A stretch of 24,534 nt of DNA from a virus. Of the stretch, positions 13,245-19,805 are shown one piece after another (within the stretch, counting starts at the first letter, position 1; each line of letters opens with the position of its first letter). The notes under the pieces were generated by a model. It saw only the letters and a list, made by a program, of their open reading frames with translations. It ran no database searches and was not told the DNA's origin. The position numbers and the translations under genes are program-made. Location: IMG/VR virus record IMGVR_UViG_3300033146_004758, positions 1-24,534 of that record; one strand, 5' to 3'.

Positions 13245-13478
13245 TTAATTCATTTTATAAAAGTAAAAAGATTGTTTTTCTTCATCAAACAGCTTAGAGC
13301 GTTTCACAACTCCATCATAATCCATGTAGTCAGCTGTTCCTCTAGTTAAATATACCTTTCGGTAATTCAAATCAAATTTTATTTTAGCCATTCTAAAAAC
13401 GCTAATCATTTGATCTGGTGTGTAACCTTCAGCTTGAAGCTCTTTTATAAATTTATCTACTAATTGTTCTGTGGTCAT
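13245..13478 (-). CDS. Small helical protein, unknown
   Basis: The 77-residue product begins MTTEQLVDKFIKELQAEGYT and then PDQMISVFRMAKIKFDLNYR, two amphipathic helices, followed by a more polar end with a YMDYDGVVKRSKLF strand. The family is not recognised. It shares its opening (MTTE.L.DK) with the next upstream gene at 13484-13654, suggesting either a common start context or an old duplication of the 5' end. Its stop is two bases before element E1, so it could be the gene of a second cassette, or simply the last ordinary gene before the cassette. It is transcribed with the early operon. Confidence 0.6.
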   Translation of the reverse strand: MTTEQLVDKFIKELQAEGYTPDQMISVFRMAKIKFDLNYRKVYLTRGTADYMDYDGVVKRSKLFDEEKQSFYFYKMN

Positions 13479-13483
13479 AATTA

Positions 13484-13654
13484 TTATTCTTTTAAGTATT
13501 TATTAATTGCCTCTAATTTTGTATCAGAAATTGTAGAGGAATGTCCATGAATGCAGTATCTAGTTTTACCTCTATTTTCTTTTTCATAAAAAGCAACATT
13601 CCATTTCTCTGCTAATTGTTCTGCTTTTTTATCTGCTAATTCTTCTGTGGTCAT
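13484..13654 (-). CDS. 56-residue small protein, unknown
   Basis: A complete short frame from ATG 13652-13654 to TAA 13484-13486. It reads MTTEELADKKAEQLAEKWNV, then AFYEKENRGKTRYCIHGHSS, ending in NKYLKE. The start is one base after the end of the ASCH-like gene, and the next gene begins five bases after its stop, so tight packing supports it. The CIHGHS segment has Cys and two His, which could bind metal, but one cluster is not enough to infer this. No family is recognised. Confidence 0.6.
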   Translation of the reverse strand: MTTEELADKKAEQLAEKWNVAFYEKENRGKTRYCIHGHSSTISDTKLEAINKYLKE

Positions 13655-13655
13655 A

Positions 13656-14153
13656 TTAATATCTTTTATCAGTCCAATGAATTAATTTACCTGTAAACTC
13701 TTTTTTTGGGTTGCTCATAATTACAGGGTAGAAGTAGTCAAAGAAATCCTGCCAAGTATCAAAACCATCATTCATAGCAAATTGCTCACGTTCTTTAAAA
13801 CCAAATAATTCTGTGCCATCAATAGAAATTTGTATTAAATCATTATAGCCATAAGTCATAAATACATCTTGAATACTTACCACTTTTAATACAGGAGCAA
13901 ACTGAAACATATTTTTTTGTCGGCAATTAATGTAAAAGTGTATTTTGTTGCCTTCGTGCCATCTATTTGTGGTGTCTGGTCTAATGGTGTGTAGTTTTGG
14001 TTCTACATTACCAAAAATAGACCAATCAAAATAATTACTAAAAGTGGGATTAACCAACTCTTGAGTAATCTCGTGGTCTTTTATAGATTTCCATATTTTC
14101 TCTACAAAGTAAGTAGGCTTGTTATTGATTGTTAGTGTAAAAGGTAGTATCAT
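13656..14153 (-). CDS. ASCH/PUA-like fold protein
   Basis: The 165-residue protein has the signature pattern of small ASCH-like proteins in Bacteroidota phages: an opening strand MILPFTLTINNKPTYFVEKI, then PKLHTIRPDTTNRWHEGNKI with the K.HTIR motif near 53-58, a strand HFYINCRQKNMFQFAPVLKV, a later helix FGFKEREQFAMNDGFDTWQD (F.D.FDS.. type) and the end GKLIHWTDKRY. ASCH domains belong to the PUA-like superfamily and are thought to bind RNA or modified nucleotides; some are nucleases or readers. In this early-operon place it could act on host RNA or modified DNA, but no function is shown. The match is from memory of the pattern. Confidence 0.6.
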   Translation of the reverse strand: MILPFTLTINNKPTYFVEKIWKSIKDHEITQELVNPTFSNYFDWSIFGNVEPKLHTIRPDTTNRWHEGNKIHFYINCRQKNMFQFAPVLKVVSIQDVFMTYGYNDLIQISIDGTELFGFKEREQFAMNDGFDTWQDFFDYFYPVIMSNPKKEFTGKLIHWTDKRY

Positions 14154-14162
14154 ATTGGTTTG

Positions 14163-14867
14163 TTATTTTATTATTCTACGTTTAATTCGTAATAGTTTGG
14201 TGTATTTTATAAGTGTTTTATCTTTTTCAAAGGTTGTAATAGTGTCCTCAAGCATTTGCCTATCCATATACTCACACATATCATCAACTTCTTTTTGGAT
14301 GCGCTCTTTTTCTGCTTTTATAGCCTGCTTTTTTATGTAGCTTTCTACAAACTTTGAACCTTCCATAGTGTTTTTATCTAATCCGTCCTTTTTGGTTTGG
14401 TATTGCTTTTCACGTTCTAGCGCTTTTAGATCTAAATATTTTGGAAACCACTCACCAAAAATAGTATTGCTGTCTGGCGCTTTTTTGGTTACGCCAAATT
14501 TACCAGAGCGAGCCATTTTAAAAAAAAGGATAATGTCTTCTAAACTTTCATAAGAAAAATGCTCTAAGGTGTCTACTGTTAATATTTCAATTTGTGATGG
14601 ATCTAATTTTGTTGTAAATGCAAATGAGTTAATAAATCTATTTACTAATACATTAGTAACGCCAAAGGCAATAGTGTCATTATCTTTAAAAGAACTTCTA
14701 ATAGCCATATTAGATAATGTACTTTGTAGTGATAAATTCATTTCAATTTTTGCTAATTGCGCTTTACCTGCAATAATGGCTTTACTGAAATTTAAAGTTT
14801 TTTCCAACGTCACTTTGCGTGGCGTTGCTAAAGACTTGCTCGTTTGTTTGGTTTGTTCCTTTAACAT
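14163..14867 (-). CDS. Unknown early protein, helical, co-encoded with replisome-organizer-like gene
   Basis: The 234-residue protein is not firmly recognised. It starts MLKEQTKQTSKSLATPRKVT and has a hydrophobic/helical centre (IAFGVTNVLVNRFINSFAFT, then LDPSQIEILTVDTLEHFSYE, with SLEDIILFFKMARSGKFG) and a long charged coiled-coil C terminus (about 165-234: YIKKQAIKAEKERIQKEVDD). The central part is reminiscent of a family found after DnaD/replication-initiation-like genes in Bacteroidota elements, possibly a helicase loader or adapter. The first 86 bases lie within the end of the upstream gene in another frame, so translation is likely coupled. No nucleotide-binding motif is seen. Confidence 0.55.
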   Translation of the reverse strand: MLKEQTKQTSKSLATPRKVTLEKTLNFSKAIIAGKAQLAKIEMNLSLQSTLSNMAIRSSFKDNDTIAFGVTNVLVNRFINSFAFTTKLDPSQIEILTVDTLEHFSYESLEDIILFFKMARSGKFGVTKKAPDSNTIFGEWFPKYLDLKALEREKQYQTKKDGLDKNTMEGSKFVESYIKKQAIKAEKERIQKEVDDMCEYMDRQMLEDTITTFEKDKTLIKYTKLLRIKRRIIK

Positions 14868-15348
14868 TTTGCAATATTTTATTTAGTTGCGAATTGATAT
14901 ATTTTAGATCTGTATTGTCTTGGTGGAATTTGTTTAGTGTGTTCCATTTTTGCAATATGAGTTGCCATAGAACCAACGCCTCTTGATCTGTGCCACCGAG
15001 CTGTTTTAAATACGTTATTATTTGTTTTAAGGCGTTTCCATCAGCTCCAGAAAATTTAGGCGGCAATCCTACAAATTTTATATAAAAGTCGTTCCATTCG
15101 CTTAAAAATTGGCTGTAAATGGTTTTTGGTTTGGTTTGTTCTGGCGTATAAATTACTTTGGCTTTCCAATTAGCTATAAAATTGTCAAAGTTATCTTCTT
15201 TAACAGGAATTATCTTTCCTAATGCGTTCATCATAGTTTGATCTAAAGTGCCTCGTAAATGTTCTATTTTTCTAAACTTCTTATCACGATAGGTAACTTT
15301 TAAATCAGTTTTTGATGATATGATGTGTATGTTGTAATGGTTTGTCAT
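14782..15348 (-). CDS. Replisome-organizer-like phage protein
   Basis: The 188-residue protein has an N-terminal segment of unknown type (MTNHYNIHIISSKTDLKVTY) and a C-terminal helical domain at about 78-165: IYSQFLSEWNDFYIKFVGLP, then PKFSGADGNALKQIITYLKQ, and VLWQLILQKWNTLNKFHQDN with INSQLNKILQNVKG. The pattern 'W..FY....G.PPK....G.ALK.II.YL......ALVLW..IL..W..L..F......L..INS.L..IL' is one I recall from replication-associated proteins of Bacteroidota phages (DnaD- or DnaT-like). It may help load a helicase at transposition intermediates. The last 86 bases overlap the next gene in a different frame, both frames being good. Confidence 0.55.
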   Translation of the reverse strand: MTNHYNIHIISSKTDLKVTYRDKKFRKIEHLRGTLDQTMMNALGKIIPVKEDNFDNFIANWKAKVIYTPEQTKPKTIYSQFLSEWNDFYIKFVGLPPKFSGADGNALKQIITYLKQLGGTDQEALVLWQLILQKWNTLNKFHQDNTDLKYINSQLNKILQNVKGTNQTNEQVFSNATQSDVGKNFKFQ

Positions 15349-15354
15349 TTTGTT

Positions 15355-15684
15355 TTAATTTTTATGGATTAGCCCACAATTAGCACAATATTCAACTCCG
15401 TTTTTATCCGTTTTAGTTGACATTTCAATTTCACATTCAAAGCAAAATCTTTTTTTAATGTTTAGACTATCTTTAGGCTCTTTGTTATTAAAGTACCTAC
15501 GAATAACATAACTTCTTAGAATACTCAAAATGGTAAAATATAATGTGATAATTAGATTTTTAGAAATCGAGCTATTTATACCCAATAAAGGAAATAGTAT
15601 AAATATAGATGCTAAACTGATAACATAGCCAATTGCTACATTGGTTAAGCTTTCAATGAAAGATTGTTTTTTGGTTTGTTTCAT
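15355..15684 (-). CDS. Two-span membrane protein with C-terminal zinc ribbon
   Basis: The 109-residue product begins MKQTKKQSFIESLTNVAIGY, with hydrophobic segments at about 15-36 and 43-62 and an R-R motif after the second (YVIRRYF). The N-terminal part matches a small phage membrane family I recall (FIESLTN...GY......L..P..G.......N..I....TI.S..RSY..RR.FN; DUF7220 from memory). The end has CFEC (Cys81, Cys84) and CANCG (Cys100, Cys103), a zinc ribbon that would face the cytoplasm. Seven bases separate it from the replisome-organizer-like gene. No function is known; an early protein that modifies the host envelope is conceivable. Confidence 0.6.
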   Translation of the reverse strand: MKQTKKQSFIESLTNVAIGYVISLASIFILFPLLGINSSISKNLIITLYFTILSILRSYVIRRYFNNKEPKDSLNIKKRFCFECEIEMSTKTDKNGVEYCANCGLIHKN

Positions 15685-15685
15685 C

Positions 15686-15829
15686 TTAACAGTCGGTTTT
15701 AGGTTTAGTTAATTCTTTTTTACATTTATCACAAATAATAACAGTGGTTTCACAGCCACAAATTGAATTAACAACTTTGAGGGATTGGCTGTGATGGGGA
15801 CACTGCTTTTTATTTGGTTTATTAGTCAT
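15686..15829 (-). CDS. 47-residue Cys-rich zinc-binding protein
   Basis: This short frame runs from ATG 15827-15829 to TAA 15686-15688 and reads MTNKPNKKQCPHHSQSLKVV, NSICGCETTVIICDKCKKEL, TKPKTDC. The CPHH, CGC and CDKC clusters fit one small zinc-ribbon fold. Its stop is one base from the next gene's ATG region, so it sits in a tight operon row with other tiny Cys-rich or membrane proteins. Such proteins are common in early regions of phages and often act on host transcription, but nothing here is diagnostic. Confidence 0.6.
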   Translation of the reverse strand: MTNKPNKKQCPHHSQSLKVVNSICGCETTVIICDKCKKELTKPKTDC

Positions 15830-15844
15830 TTAAACGTTGTTTAA

Positions 15845-15961
15845 CTAGTTTTTAAATTTGTTTAAATCATCATATTCTTTGCCAATCCAAAGGGCAAAAA
15901 AGAATAAGATTATAAATACTAGTATTTCTATTGATGCTATAAATTTTAGATAAAATTCCAT
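15845..15961 (-). CDS. 38-residue membrane peptide
   Basis: A frame from ATG 15959-15961 to TAG 15845-15847 encodes MEFYLKFIASIEILVFIILF, then FFALWIGKEYDDLNKFKN. One transmembrane helix (about 6-27) is followed by a charged cytoplasmic tail. The ATG overlaps the TAA of the upstream gene (TAATG), typical of translational coupling, which is the main support for it being real. The family is not known. Confidence 0.55.
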   Translation of the reverse strand: MEFYLKFIASIEILVFIILFFFALWIGKEYDDLNKFKN

Positions 15962-16143
15962 TATTTTTTTTTATTTTTTTTTGGTGGAATTACTACTTGG
16001 TTTTTACAAATAGAACATTTTCCGTTATTATTAATTTGTTGCATTTTAGCACAATTTTTACAATATTTGAATTTCATTTTATTAGGCTTTCTTAATGTTT
16101 TTATTAAAACCAAAAACATCATAATTAATAATACTATTTTCAT
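15961..16143 (-). CDS. 60-residue membrane-anchored zinc-ribbon protein
   Basis: The product starts with a hydrophobic helix MKIVLLIMMFLVLIKTLRKP, followed by a zinc ribbon FKYCKNCAKMQQINNNGKCS with CKNC and CSIC pairs, and a Lys-rich tail (PPKKNKKK). The start ATG overlaps the stop of the upstream GemA-like gene (ATGA-type, position 16143) and its stop overlaps the next ATG. Together with 15355-15684 this makes two membrane-plus-zinc-ribbon proteins within 800 bases. No family is recognised. Confidence 0.55.
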   Translation of the reverse strand: MKIVLLIMMFLVLIKTLRKPNKMKFKYCKNCAKMQQINNNGKCSICKNQVVIPPKKNKKK

Positions 16144-16580
16144 TAATAAGTTGAGTTAACAATTCCTTCTAAGGCAGGAATTAATTTATTAGAGATTTGC
16201 TCGGGTGTCATTTGCTTTAATGGCATGGTTACAGGTGATTTTTTAGATTTTAAAAATTCACTTAGCCTATAAATATCTGCTACATTGCGTTTAAGCTTTT
16301 CATTGTAGATTGTCCACCCTATTTCTTGAAGCAAGCTTAACACTTTTTTGTGCTGTTCGTTTTTTGCATTGAATAAACCCCAATGGTCATAGCGTACTGC
16401 TTTTCCGCCAAAACGAGTTATCATGTTATTAGCGTTTTCAAAAGTTAAATCTTTTGTACTTGTTTTTTTGTGGTCACCTGTAAACTGGTATATAAGCTCT
16501 TGTTTTTGATCTTTATCTTTTTTATAGACATCTGGTAAAAGTGTGTGAATAATCTTTATTTGTAATGGTAGTATTTGCAT
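16143..16580 (-). CDS. GemA/Gp16-like early phage protein (tentative)
   Basis: The 145-residue protein begins MQILPLQIKIIHTLLPDVYK and then has SSKDL-like TSTKDLTFENANNMITRFGG, resembling the 'Q...IH.L......D......L..F....SskdLt...A..li..L' start of GemA/Gp16 (DUF1018) proteins of Mu-like phages. The second half (WGLFNAKNEQHKKVLSLLQE, then IGWTIYNEK...VADIYRLSEFLK and a final MTPEQISNKLIPALEGI) is found after this start in Bacteroidota versions as I recall. Mu GemA is reported to affect host gene expression and DNA topology. Position in the early operon fits. The call is from pattern memory and could be a separate family. Confidence 0.45.
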   Translation of the reverse strand: MQILPLQIKIIHTLLPDVYKKDKDQKQELIYQFTGDHKKTSTKDLTFENANNMITRFGGKAVRYDHWGLFNAKNEQHKKVLSLLQEIGWTIYNEKLKRNVADIYRLSEFLKSKKSPVTMPLKQMTPEQISNKLIPALEGIVNSTY

Positions 16581-16597
16581 GATTTAGAGGTTTTATA

Positions 16598-16657
16598 TTG
16601 TTAGTAGAAAGTGGGCTAGAACTATGAAAACTGCCCACTTTCAAAATCAACTAACAA
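16598..16657 (-). other. Nested inverted repeat in early operon (attenuator candidate)
   Basis: GAAAGTGGGC (16607-16616) and GCCCACTTTC (16633-16642) pair perfectly over ten bases around a 16-base loop, inside a second pair of arms TTGTTAG (16598-16604) and CTAACAA (16651-16657). It fills the largest gap of the early operon's middle part, between the small gene at 16658-16828 and the GemA-like gene. There is no U-run after it in either direction, so it more likely controls mRNA stability, pausing or protein binding than termination. Confidence 0.45.
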
Positions 16658-16828
16658 CTAATTAATTAAAGGCATTTTTAAAGCTTTTAACTGCTCCTTA
16701 AATGCTTGGTATTCACAAGTGGTTAACTCTTCACGAGCTATCCAGTTGCCGTTGGTATCTTTATAAACTTCTTTTCCGTTTACAAGTATGATACCTTTAT
16801 CTATATTCGTTTTTATCGTTATTGCCAT
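16658..16828 (-). CDS. 56-residue small protein, unknown
   Basis: I start at ATG 16826-16828 (MAITIKTNIDKGIILVNGKE), two bases after the DUF3164 stop. A longer reading from 16867 would overlap that gene by 37 bases and adds a poor N terminus. The rest reads VYKDTNGNWIAREELTTCEY and ends QAFKEQLKALKMPLIN: a short beta hairpin, then a helix. It looks like a small, folded early protein, of the kind following DUF3164 genes, but no family is recognised. Confidence 0.6.
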   Translation of the reverse strand: MAITIKTNIDKGIILVNGKEVYKDTNGNWIAREELTTCEYQAFKEQLKALKMPLIN

Positions 16829-16830
16829 GG

Positions 16831-17490
16831 CTATAAGCTTGAAAATTGAACCACAATATCTTTCCATTTACCGCTATCATCTTTTACATACGCTCTACAA
16901 TAAAGAGCTGTTCCTGTTACTCTTTGGCAGTCTTGTAATTTTTGAAGCTCTTCAATTAAGTCTTGATAGCCTAACTTTTTGGCTTTTTGTTTGGCTCTTG
17001 AAAGTAAATTAGGGTCATAGTCACCTTTGCCGTTTTTCATTAAAATGCTATCCATAAACTCATACATTCCTTTATTGCGATCTTGGAATTTCTTTTTTAA
17101 AATTTCTTTTATAGCGTCAATATGAACATCAGCTTCATCTGTAAATTCAAATCTATCTTTACGCTCTGCGGTAACTTTATAACGCCCGCACTCACTTTTT
17201 TGCGTGATATTTTTTTGCTCTTTTGGCTCTTGGTTGTTTATTTCATACATCCTTTTATAAAGCTTATTCACCTCTGTAATAGTTACTTCTTTTAACTCAC
17301 GGAGTTCATTTTGTACAGATTTAAATTTGCTAATAGTTGCAAATAAGAAATCATCTTTATCCTTTAAATAGGCGTTTCTTTTTGCGTTAAGTTCATCTTT
17401 TTCTAGTTGTTCCCTTTTTGCAAGTTCTTCTTTTAATTCCCTAGCCGATAGTTTACTTATATCAACTCCTTGTTCTGGTCTTTGTTCCAT
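16831..17490 (-). CDS. DUF3164 family early phage protein
   Basis: The 219-residue protein has a charged helical N terminus (SKLSARELKEELAKREQLEK; about 10-70, coiled-coil-like), and the DUF3164 core: VTITEVNKLYKRMYEI, then GRYKVTAERKDRFEFTDEAD, VHIDAIKEILKKKFQDRNKG, DSILMKNGKGDYDPNLLSRA and a C-terminal CQRVTGTALYCRAYVKDDSG. This family is very common in early operons of Mu-like phages, often beside GemA-like genes, and is of unknown function; the C-terminal part is thought to be folded around a conserved 'R..G...Y.R.Y.R....G.W' pattern. It follows other small early genes and precedes a 56-residue gene by two bases. The identification is strong by pattern. Confidence 0.8.
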   Translation of the reverse strand: MEQRPEQGVDISKLSARELKEELAKREQLEKDELNAKRNAYLKDKDDFLFATISKFKSVQNELRELKEVTITEVNKLYKRMYEINNQEPKEQKNITQKSECGRYKVTAERKDRFEFTDEADVHIDAIKEILKKKFQDRNKGMYEFMDSILMKNGKGDYDPNLLSRAKQKAKKLGYQDLIEELQKLQDCQRVTGTALYCRAYVKDDSGKWKDIVVQFSSL

Positions 17491-17495
17491 AATTA

Positions 17496-17624
17496 TTAAT
17501 TTAGTTTATTATTTGCTTTTACTTTTGCATTGTGCTTTTTTGGTGGGTGAACCACTTCAAATTCAACTTTTATATTTTTAGTTGCATTATTTGGGTAGGT
17601 TCGCTTTACTTTACAATTTGCCAT
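17496..17624 (-). CDS. 42-residue basic protein, unknown
   Basis: The frame from ATG 17622-17624 to TAA 17496-17498 encodes MANCKVKRTYPNNATKNIKV, then EFEVVHPPKKHNAKVKANNK, LN. It starts inside the last 19 bases of the upstream gene in another frame and fills the gap before DUF3164. Lys/Asn-rich composition means chance cannot be excluded in this AT-rich DNA, but position and a proper ATG favour a real small gene. No function can be offered. Confidence 0.45.
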   Translation of the reverse strand: MANCKVKRTYPNNATKNIKVEFEVVHPPKKHNAKVKANNKLN

Positions 17625-17884
17625 GATCCTGTGTCTTGATTTAGTTGTTCTATTTGTATCTCTGAGTTAAACCGTGTAATTGGACGTTTCCAATTTTCTA
17701 ATTCAATAATGGTTTTAACCCGATTTATTTTTTGTTTTACTTTATTGGATAATTCTAAGCCTCTTTGCATATATTGGTGGAGGAGTATTATCTCAGCTGT
17801 AGTTAGATGCCCTTTATTTCTTCTGGAATAGCTTATCACATCCAACAGCTTGTTTTTTTCTATTAATTTTTGTTCCCTGGTCAT
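17606..17884 (-). CDS. 92-residue helical protein, unknown
   Basis: The product begins MTREQKLIEKNKLLDVISYS and continues RRNKGHLTTAEIILLHQYMQ, RGLELSNKVKQKINRVKTII, mostly amphipathic helices with many basic residues, then a more extended end (NWKRPITRFNSEIQIEQLNQ). It looks like a small nucleic-acid-binding or adapter protein, but there is no recognisable motif. Its ATG overlaps the stop of the upstream gene at 17884, so the pair is probably coupled. Confidence 0.55.
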   Translation of the reverse strand: MTREQKLIEKNKLLDVISYSRRNKGHLTTAEIILLHQYMQRGLELSNKVKQKINRVKTIIELENWKRPITRFNSEIQIEQLNQDTGSWQIVK

Positions 17885-18270
17885 TAGTTTAGATTTAGTT
17901 GTTTGCCTTTATAATATTCTAGTCTGAAAGAATTAGCAAAGCGTTCTTGACGTGCTGCTTTTCTTATTTGTAATAAAATTTGTTTTGGATAAACTTCTAA
18001 AATTCGTAACATTGAATCTTTCCAACTATTAAATAACTCTATTTTTGTAGCTGTAAGTGTTTTTGAATTGGAGCACTTTTCAATAAACTCCTCTTCAAGT
18101 AAGCTTACCTGTTGGTTATGCCAATTATATAATTTTTGACTAGTTATTAATTGTTGTAAATCCGAGTTGCTAACAGAGTTTATTTCGCACCATGTAAAAA
18201 AATTATTAAATTTTATTTGATGATATTCCTCTTCGGTTTTTTCTAATACATGTAGTATAAATTGTTTCAT
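17884..18270 (-). CDS. 128-residue helical protein, unknown
   Basis: The protein starts MKQFILHVLEKTEEEYHQIK and is helical and charged throughout (FFTWCEINSVSNSDLQQLIT, LLEEEFIEKCSNSKTLTATK, RILEVYPKQILLQIRKAARQ). The end is basic (RQERFANSFRLEYYKGKQLN). No family is recognised. It lies 17 bases downstream of the second ATPase gene, in the same operon, and overlaps the next ATG by one base. An accessory replication or regulation role is suggested only by operon membership. Confidence 0.55.
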   Translation of the reverse strand: MKQFILHVLEKTEEEYHQIKFNNFFTWCEINSVSNSDLQQLITSQKLYNWHNQQVSLLEEEFIEKCSNSKTLTATKIELFNSWKDSMLRILEVYPKQILLQIRKAARQERFANSFRLEYYKGKQLNLN

Positions 18271-18287
18271 GGTTTGTTTGTTTTTTG

Positions 18288-18911
18288 TTAATTGAAATTA
18301 CCCCAATACTCGTTTGCGCCTTTTTCCCAAATTGTATAAGGTGCTCCTCCACCAAATCGGCTCATGGCGTTTAATTTATATCCTTCAATAAATCCTTTAA
18401 TATCTGCATCATATCTAATGAATTTTGCTAATCTGCCTTCGGGTAGTTTTCCTTCAGCGTGCGAAATAAAAATGAAGAGCTTTTTTGGGAATTCAGATTT
18501 TAATTGTTTGTAGCTTTTTTTGTTTAAATCGGTATATTGAAGTGAATCAATAATTATGATGTCTGGACTTTTACGTCGGTTAAGTCTTTCTTTTAAATCT
18601 TCTATATCCTCACGGTCTAGAATTATAAATTTTTTCCCAACCTCTAACATATTTGTTTCTTTTATTGCTTTTTGCATGCTTAATCTTGCGCCCTCTTCTA
18701 ATGTATTATAGGCTACCTTTGTTTTGGTAAATCTTGTTAAGTATTTTGCTAGCTGTAAAAGAAACCGTGTCTTTCCATTTCCAGAGTGCCCCCAAAAAAT
18801 CCAAACGCCAGTCATTTCTGGTTTTCCAAAAGTGGCTAACCAAATACCTGTAAATAACATTATTTTGAATTTTCTTTTTAACATTTCTGTTACTGATACG
18901 GCTCTACCCAT
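18288..18911 (-). CDS. RecA-like P-loop ATPase, second ATPase after MuB
   Basis: The 207-residue protein has Walker A GHSGNGKT at 41-48, preceded by strand TGVWIFW, and Walker B DIIIIDS at 117-123. A later ISHAEGKLPEGR segment (149-160) fits the sensor strand and a loop of the RecA/RadA/KaiC group, with conserved-looking RFGGGAPYTIWEKG near the end. It may be a DNA-remodelling ATPase or a short DnaB/RadA-like helper used when phage DNA replicates by transposition. Mu itself has no such gene beside B, though similar small ATPases occur in Bacteroidota Mu-like phages as I recall. Its ATG overlaps the stop of MuB (position 18911), suggesting fixed ratios between the two. Confidence 0.75.
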   Translation of the reverse strand: MGRAVSVTEMLKRKFKIMLFTGIWLATFGKPEMTGVWIFWGHSGNGKTRFLLQLAKYLTRFTKTKVAYNTLEEGARLSMQKAIKETNMLEVGKKFIILDREDIEDLKERLNRRKSPDIIIIDSLQYTDLNKKSYKQLKSEFPKKLFIFISHAEGKLPEGRLAKFIRYDADIKGFIEGYKLNAMSRFGGGAPYTIWEKGANEYWGNFN

Positions 18912-19783
18912 TATCCTAATAATTGTTGTTTTTCAATTTCGGTTCTTACTTTACGTAATGAGCCTAATGTTTTGGCATACATTTTTAAAGCGGTTATTTT
19001 AGATTTATTTGCTTGAGATACTAAGGCTACCTGTTGTAGTCTAAACTCTTTTAAGGCGTCATTACCGTCTGGAGTAATCTTATTGTATTTATTACCATAG
19101 CGGTCAAATATTTCTGTATAACCTACTTTTTTAAGGTCTTTTTGGCGGGTTATTTTTTGCTTTAAGCCATCAGCGCCCATCATATACCAACCACACACAT
19201 ATTCTGTGGCGTTCCAAAGCGCTTTGAGTTCTAGAAAGGCAGCATAATCTAAATCACCTGCCTCGTCTAAAACTACAAGGGGATTTTTAATCGTTTTTAT
19301 GTAGAAAACCAAATCTTCATAAATATCAGCGTAACGTCCAGTATAATCAACTCCAAATTCACGAGCAATTTTTCTAATCAATTTTTGTTTTGATTTTACT
19401 TGAGAACAGTCTATATAAACCGCATTAGCATTTTGTTGAACATAGTACTTTGCAGCTGTTGTTTTACCAATTCCTGCTATATCACAAAATATTGCAGAAA
19501 GTGATCTATTTTGACACGCATCAAGTTGTGCTGTTATATAGTTAAATGTTTCTGTTTTTACTATTTCCCATTTTCTACCATCGCTCAGTTTTACATCTAA
19601 AATTCTTGCAAGTGATATCCATTTTGCATCAGATATAACTCGATCAAGTTCTCCTTTATTAATTCTAGAATACTGTGCAGTATTAATTCCCAGTTTACGA
19701 GCGTGTTTGGCATCACTAGTAAAATTTAATCTATCTACTTTGATAGCTTCAATAATGCGTAATTTGTGGTCTGTTGTTATCAT
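18911..19783 (-). CDS. MuB-like transposition target-DNA activator ATPase
   Basis: The 290-residue protein is an AAA+ ATPase with an N-terminal helix-turn-helix, as in MuB. The HTH is at about 24-62 (ARKLGINTAQYSRINKGELD). Walker A is CDIAGIGKTTAA (100-111, AxxGxGKT), Walker B is LVVLDEAGDL (169-178), and a sensor-like WYMMGADGL lies near 199-207. MuB binds target DNA as ATP-dependent filaments, delivers it to the transposase and protects the phage from self-insertion. The gene follows the transposase by 22 bases and overlaps the next ATPase by one base. MuB is 312 residues, so length fits. Similar DNA transposition proteins (AAA_22) are the alternative name. Confidence 0.85.
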   Translation of the reverse strand: MITTDHKLRIIEAIKVDRLNFTSDAKHARKLGINTAQYSRINKGELDRVISDAKWISLARILDVKLSDGRKWEIVKTETFNYITAQLDACQNRSLSAIFCDIAGIGKTTAAKYYVQQNANAVYIDCSQVKSKQKLIRKIAREFGVDYTGRYADIYEDLVFYIKTIKNPLVVLDEAGDLDYAAFLELKALWNATEYVCGWYMMGADGLKQKITRQKDLKKVGYTEIFDRYGNKYNKITPDGNDALKEFRLQQVALVSQANKSKITALKMYAKTLGSLRKVRTEIEKQQLLG

Positions 19784-19805
19784 AATTTAGTTGTTTTAAG
19801 TTGAA

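Noticed and set aside
16829-16867. Upstream start for the 56-residue gene after DUF3164
   Set aside because: Overlaps the DUF3164 end by 37 bases and adds a poor N terminus; the ATG at 16826-16828 is two bases after that stop.
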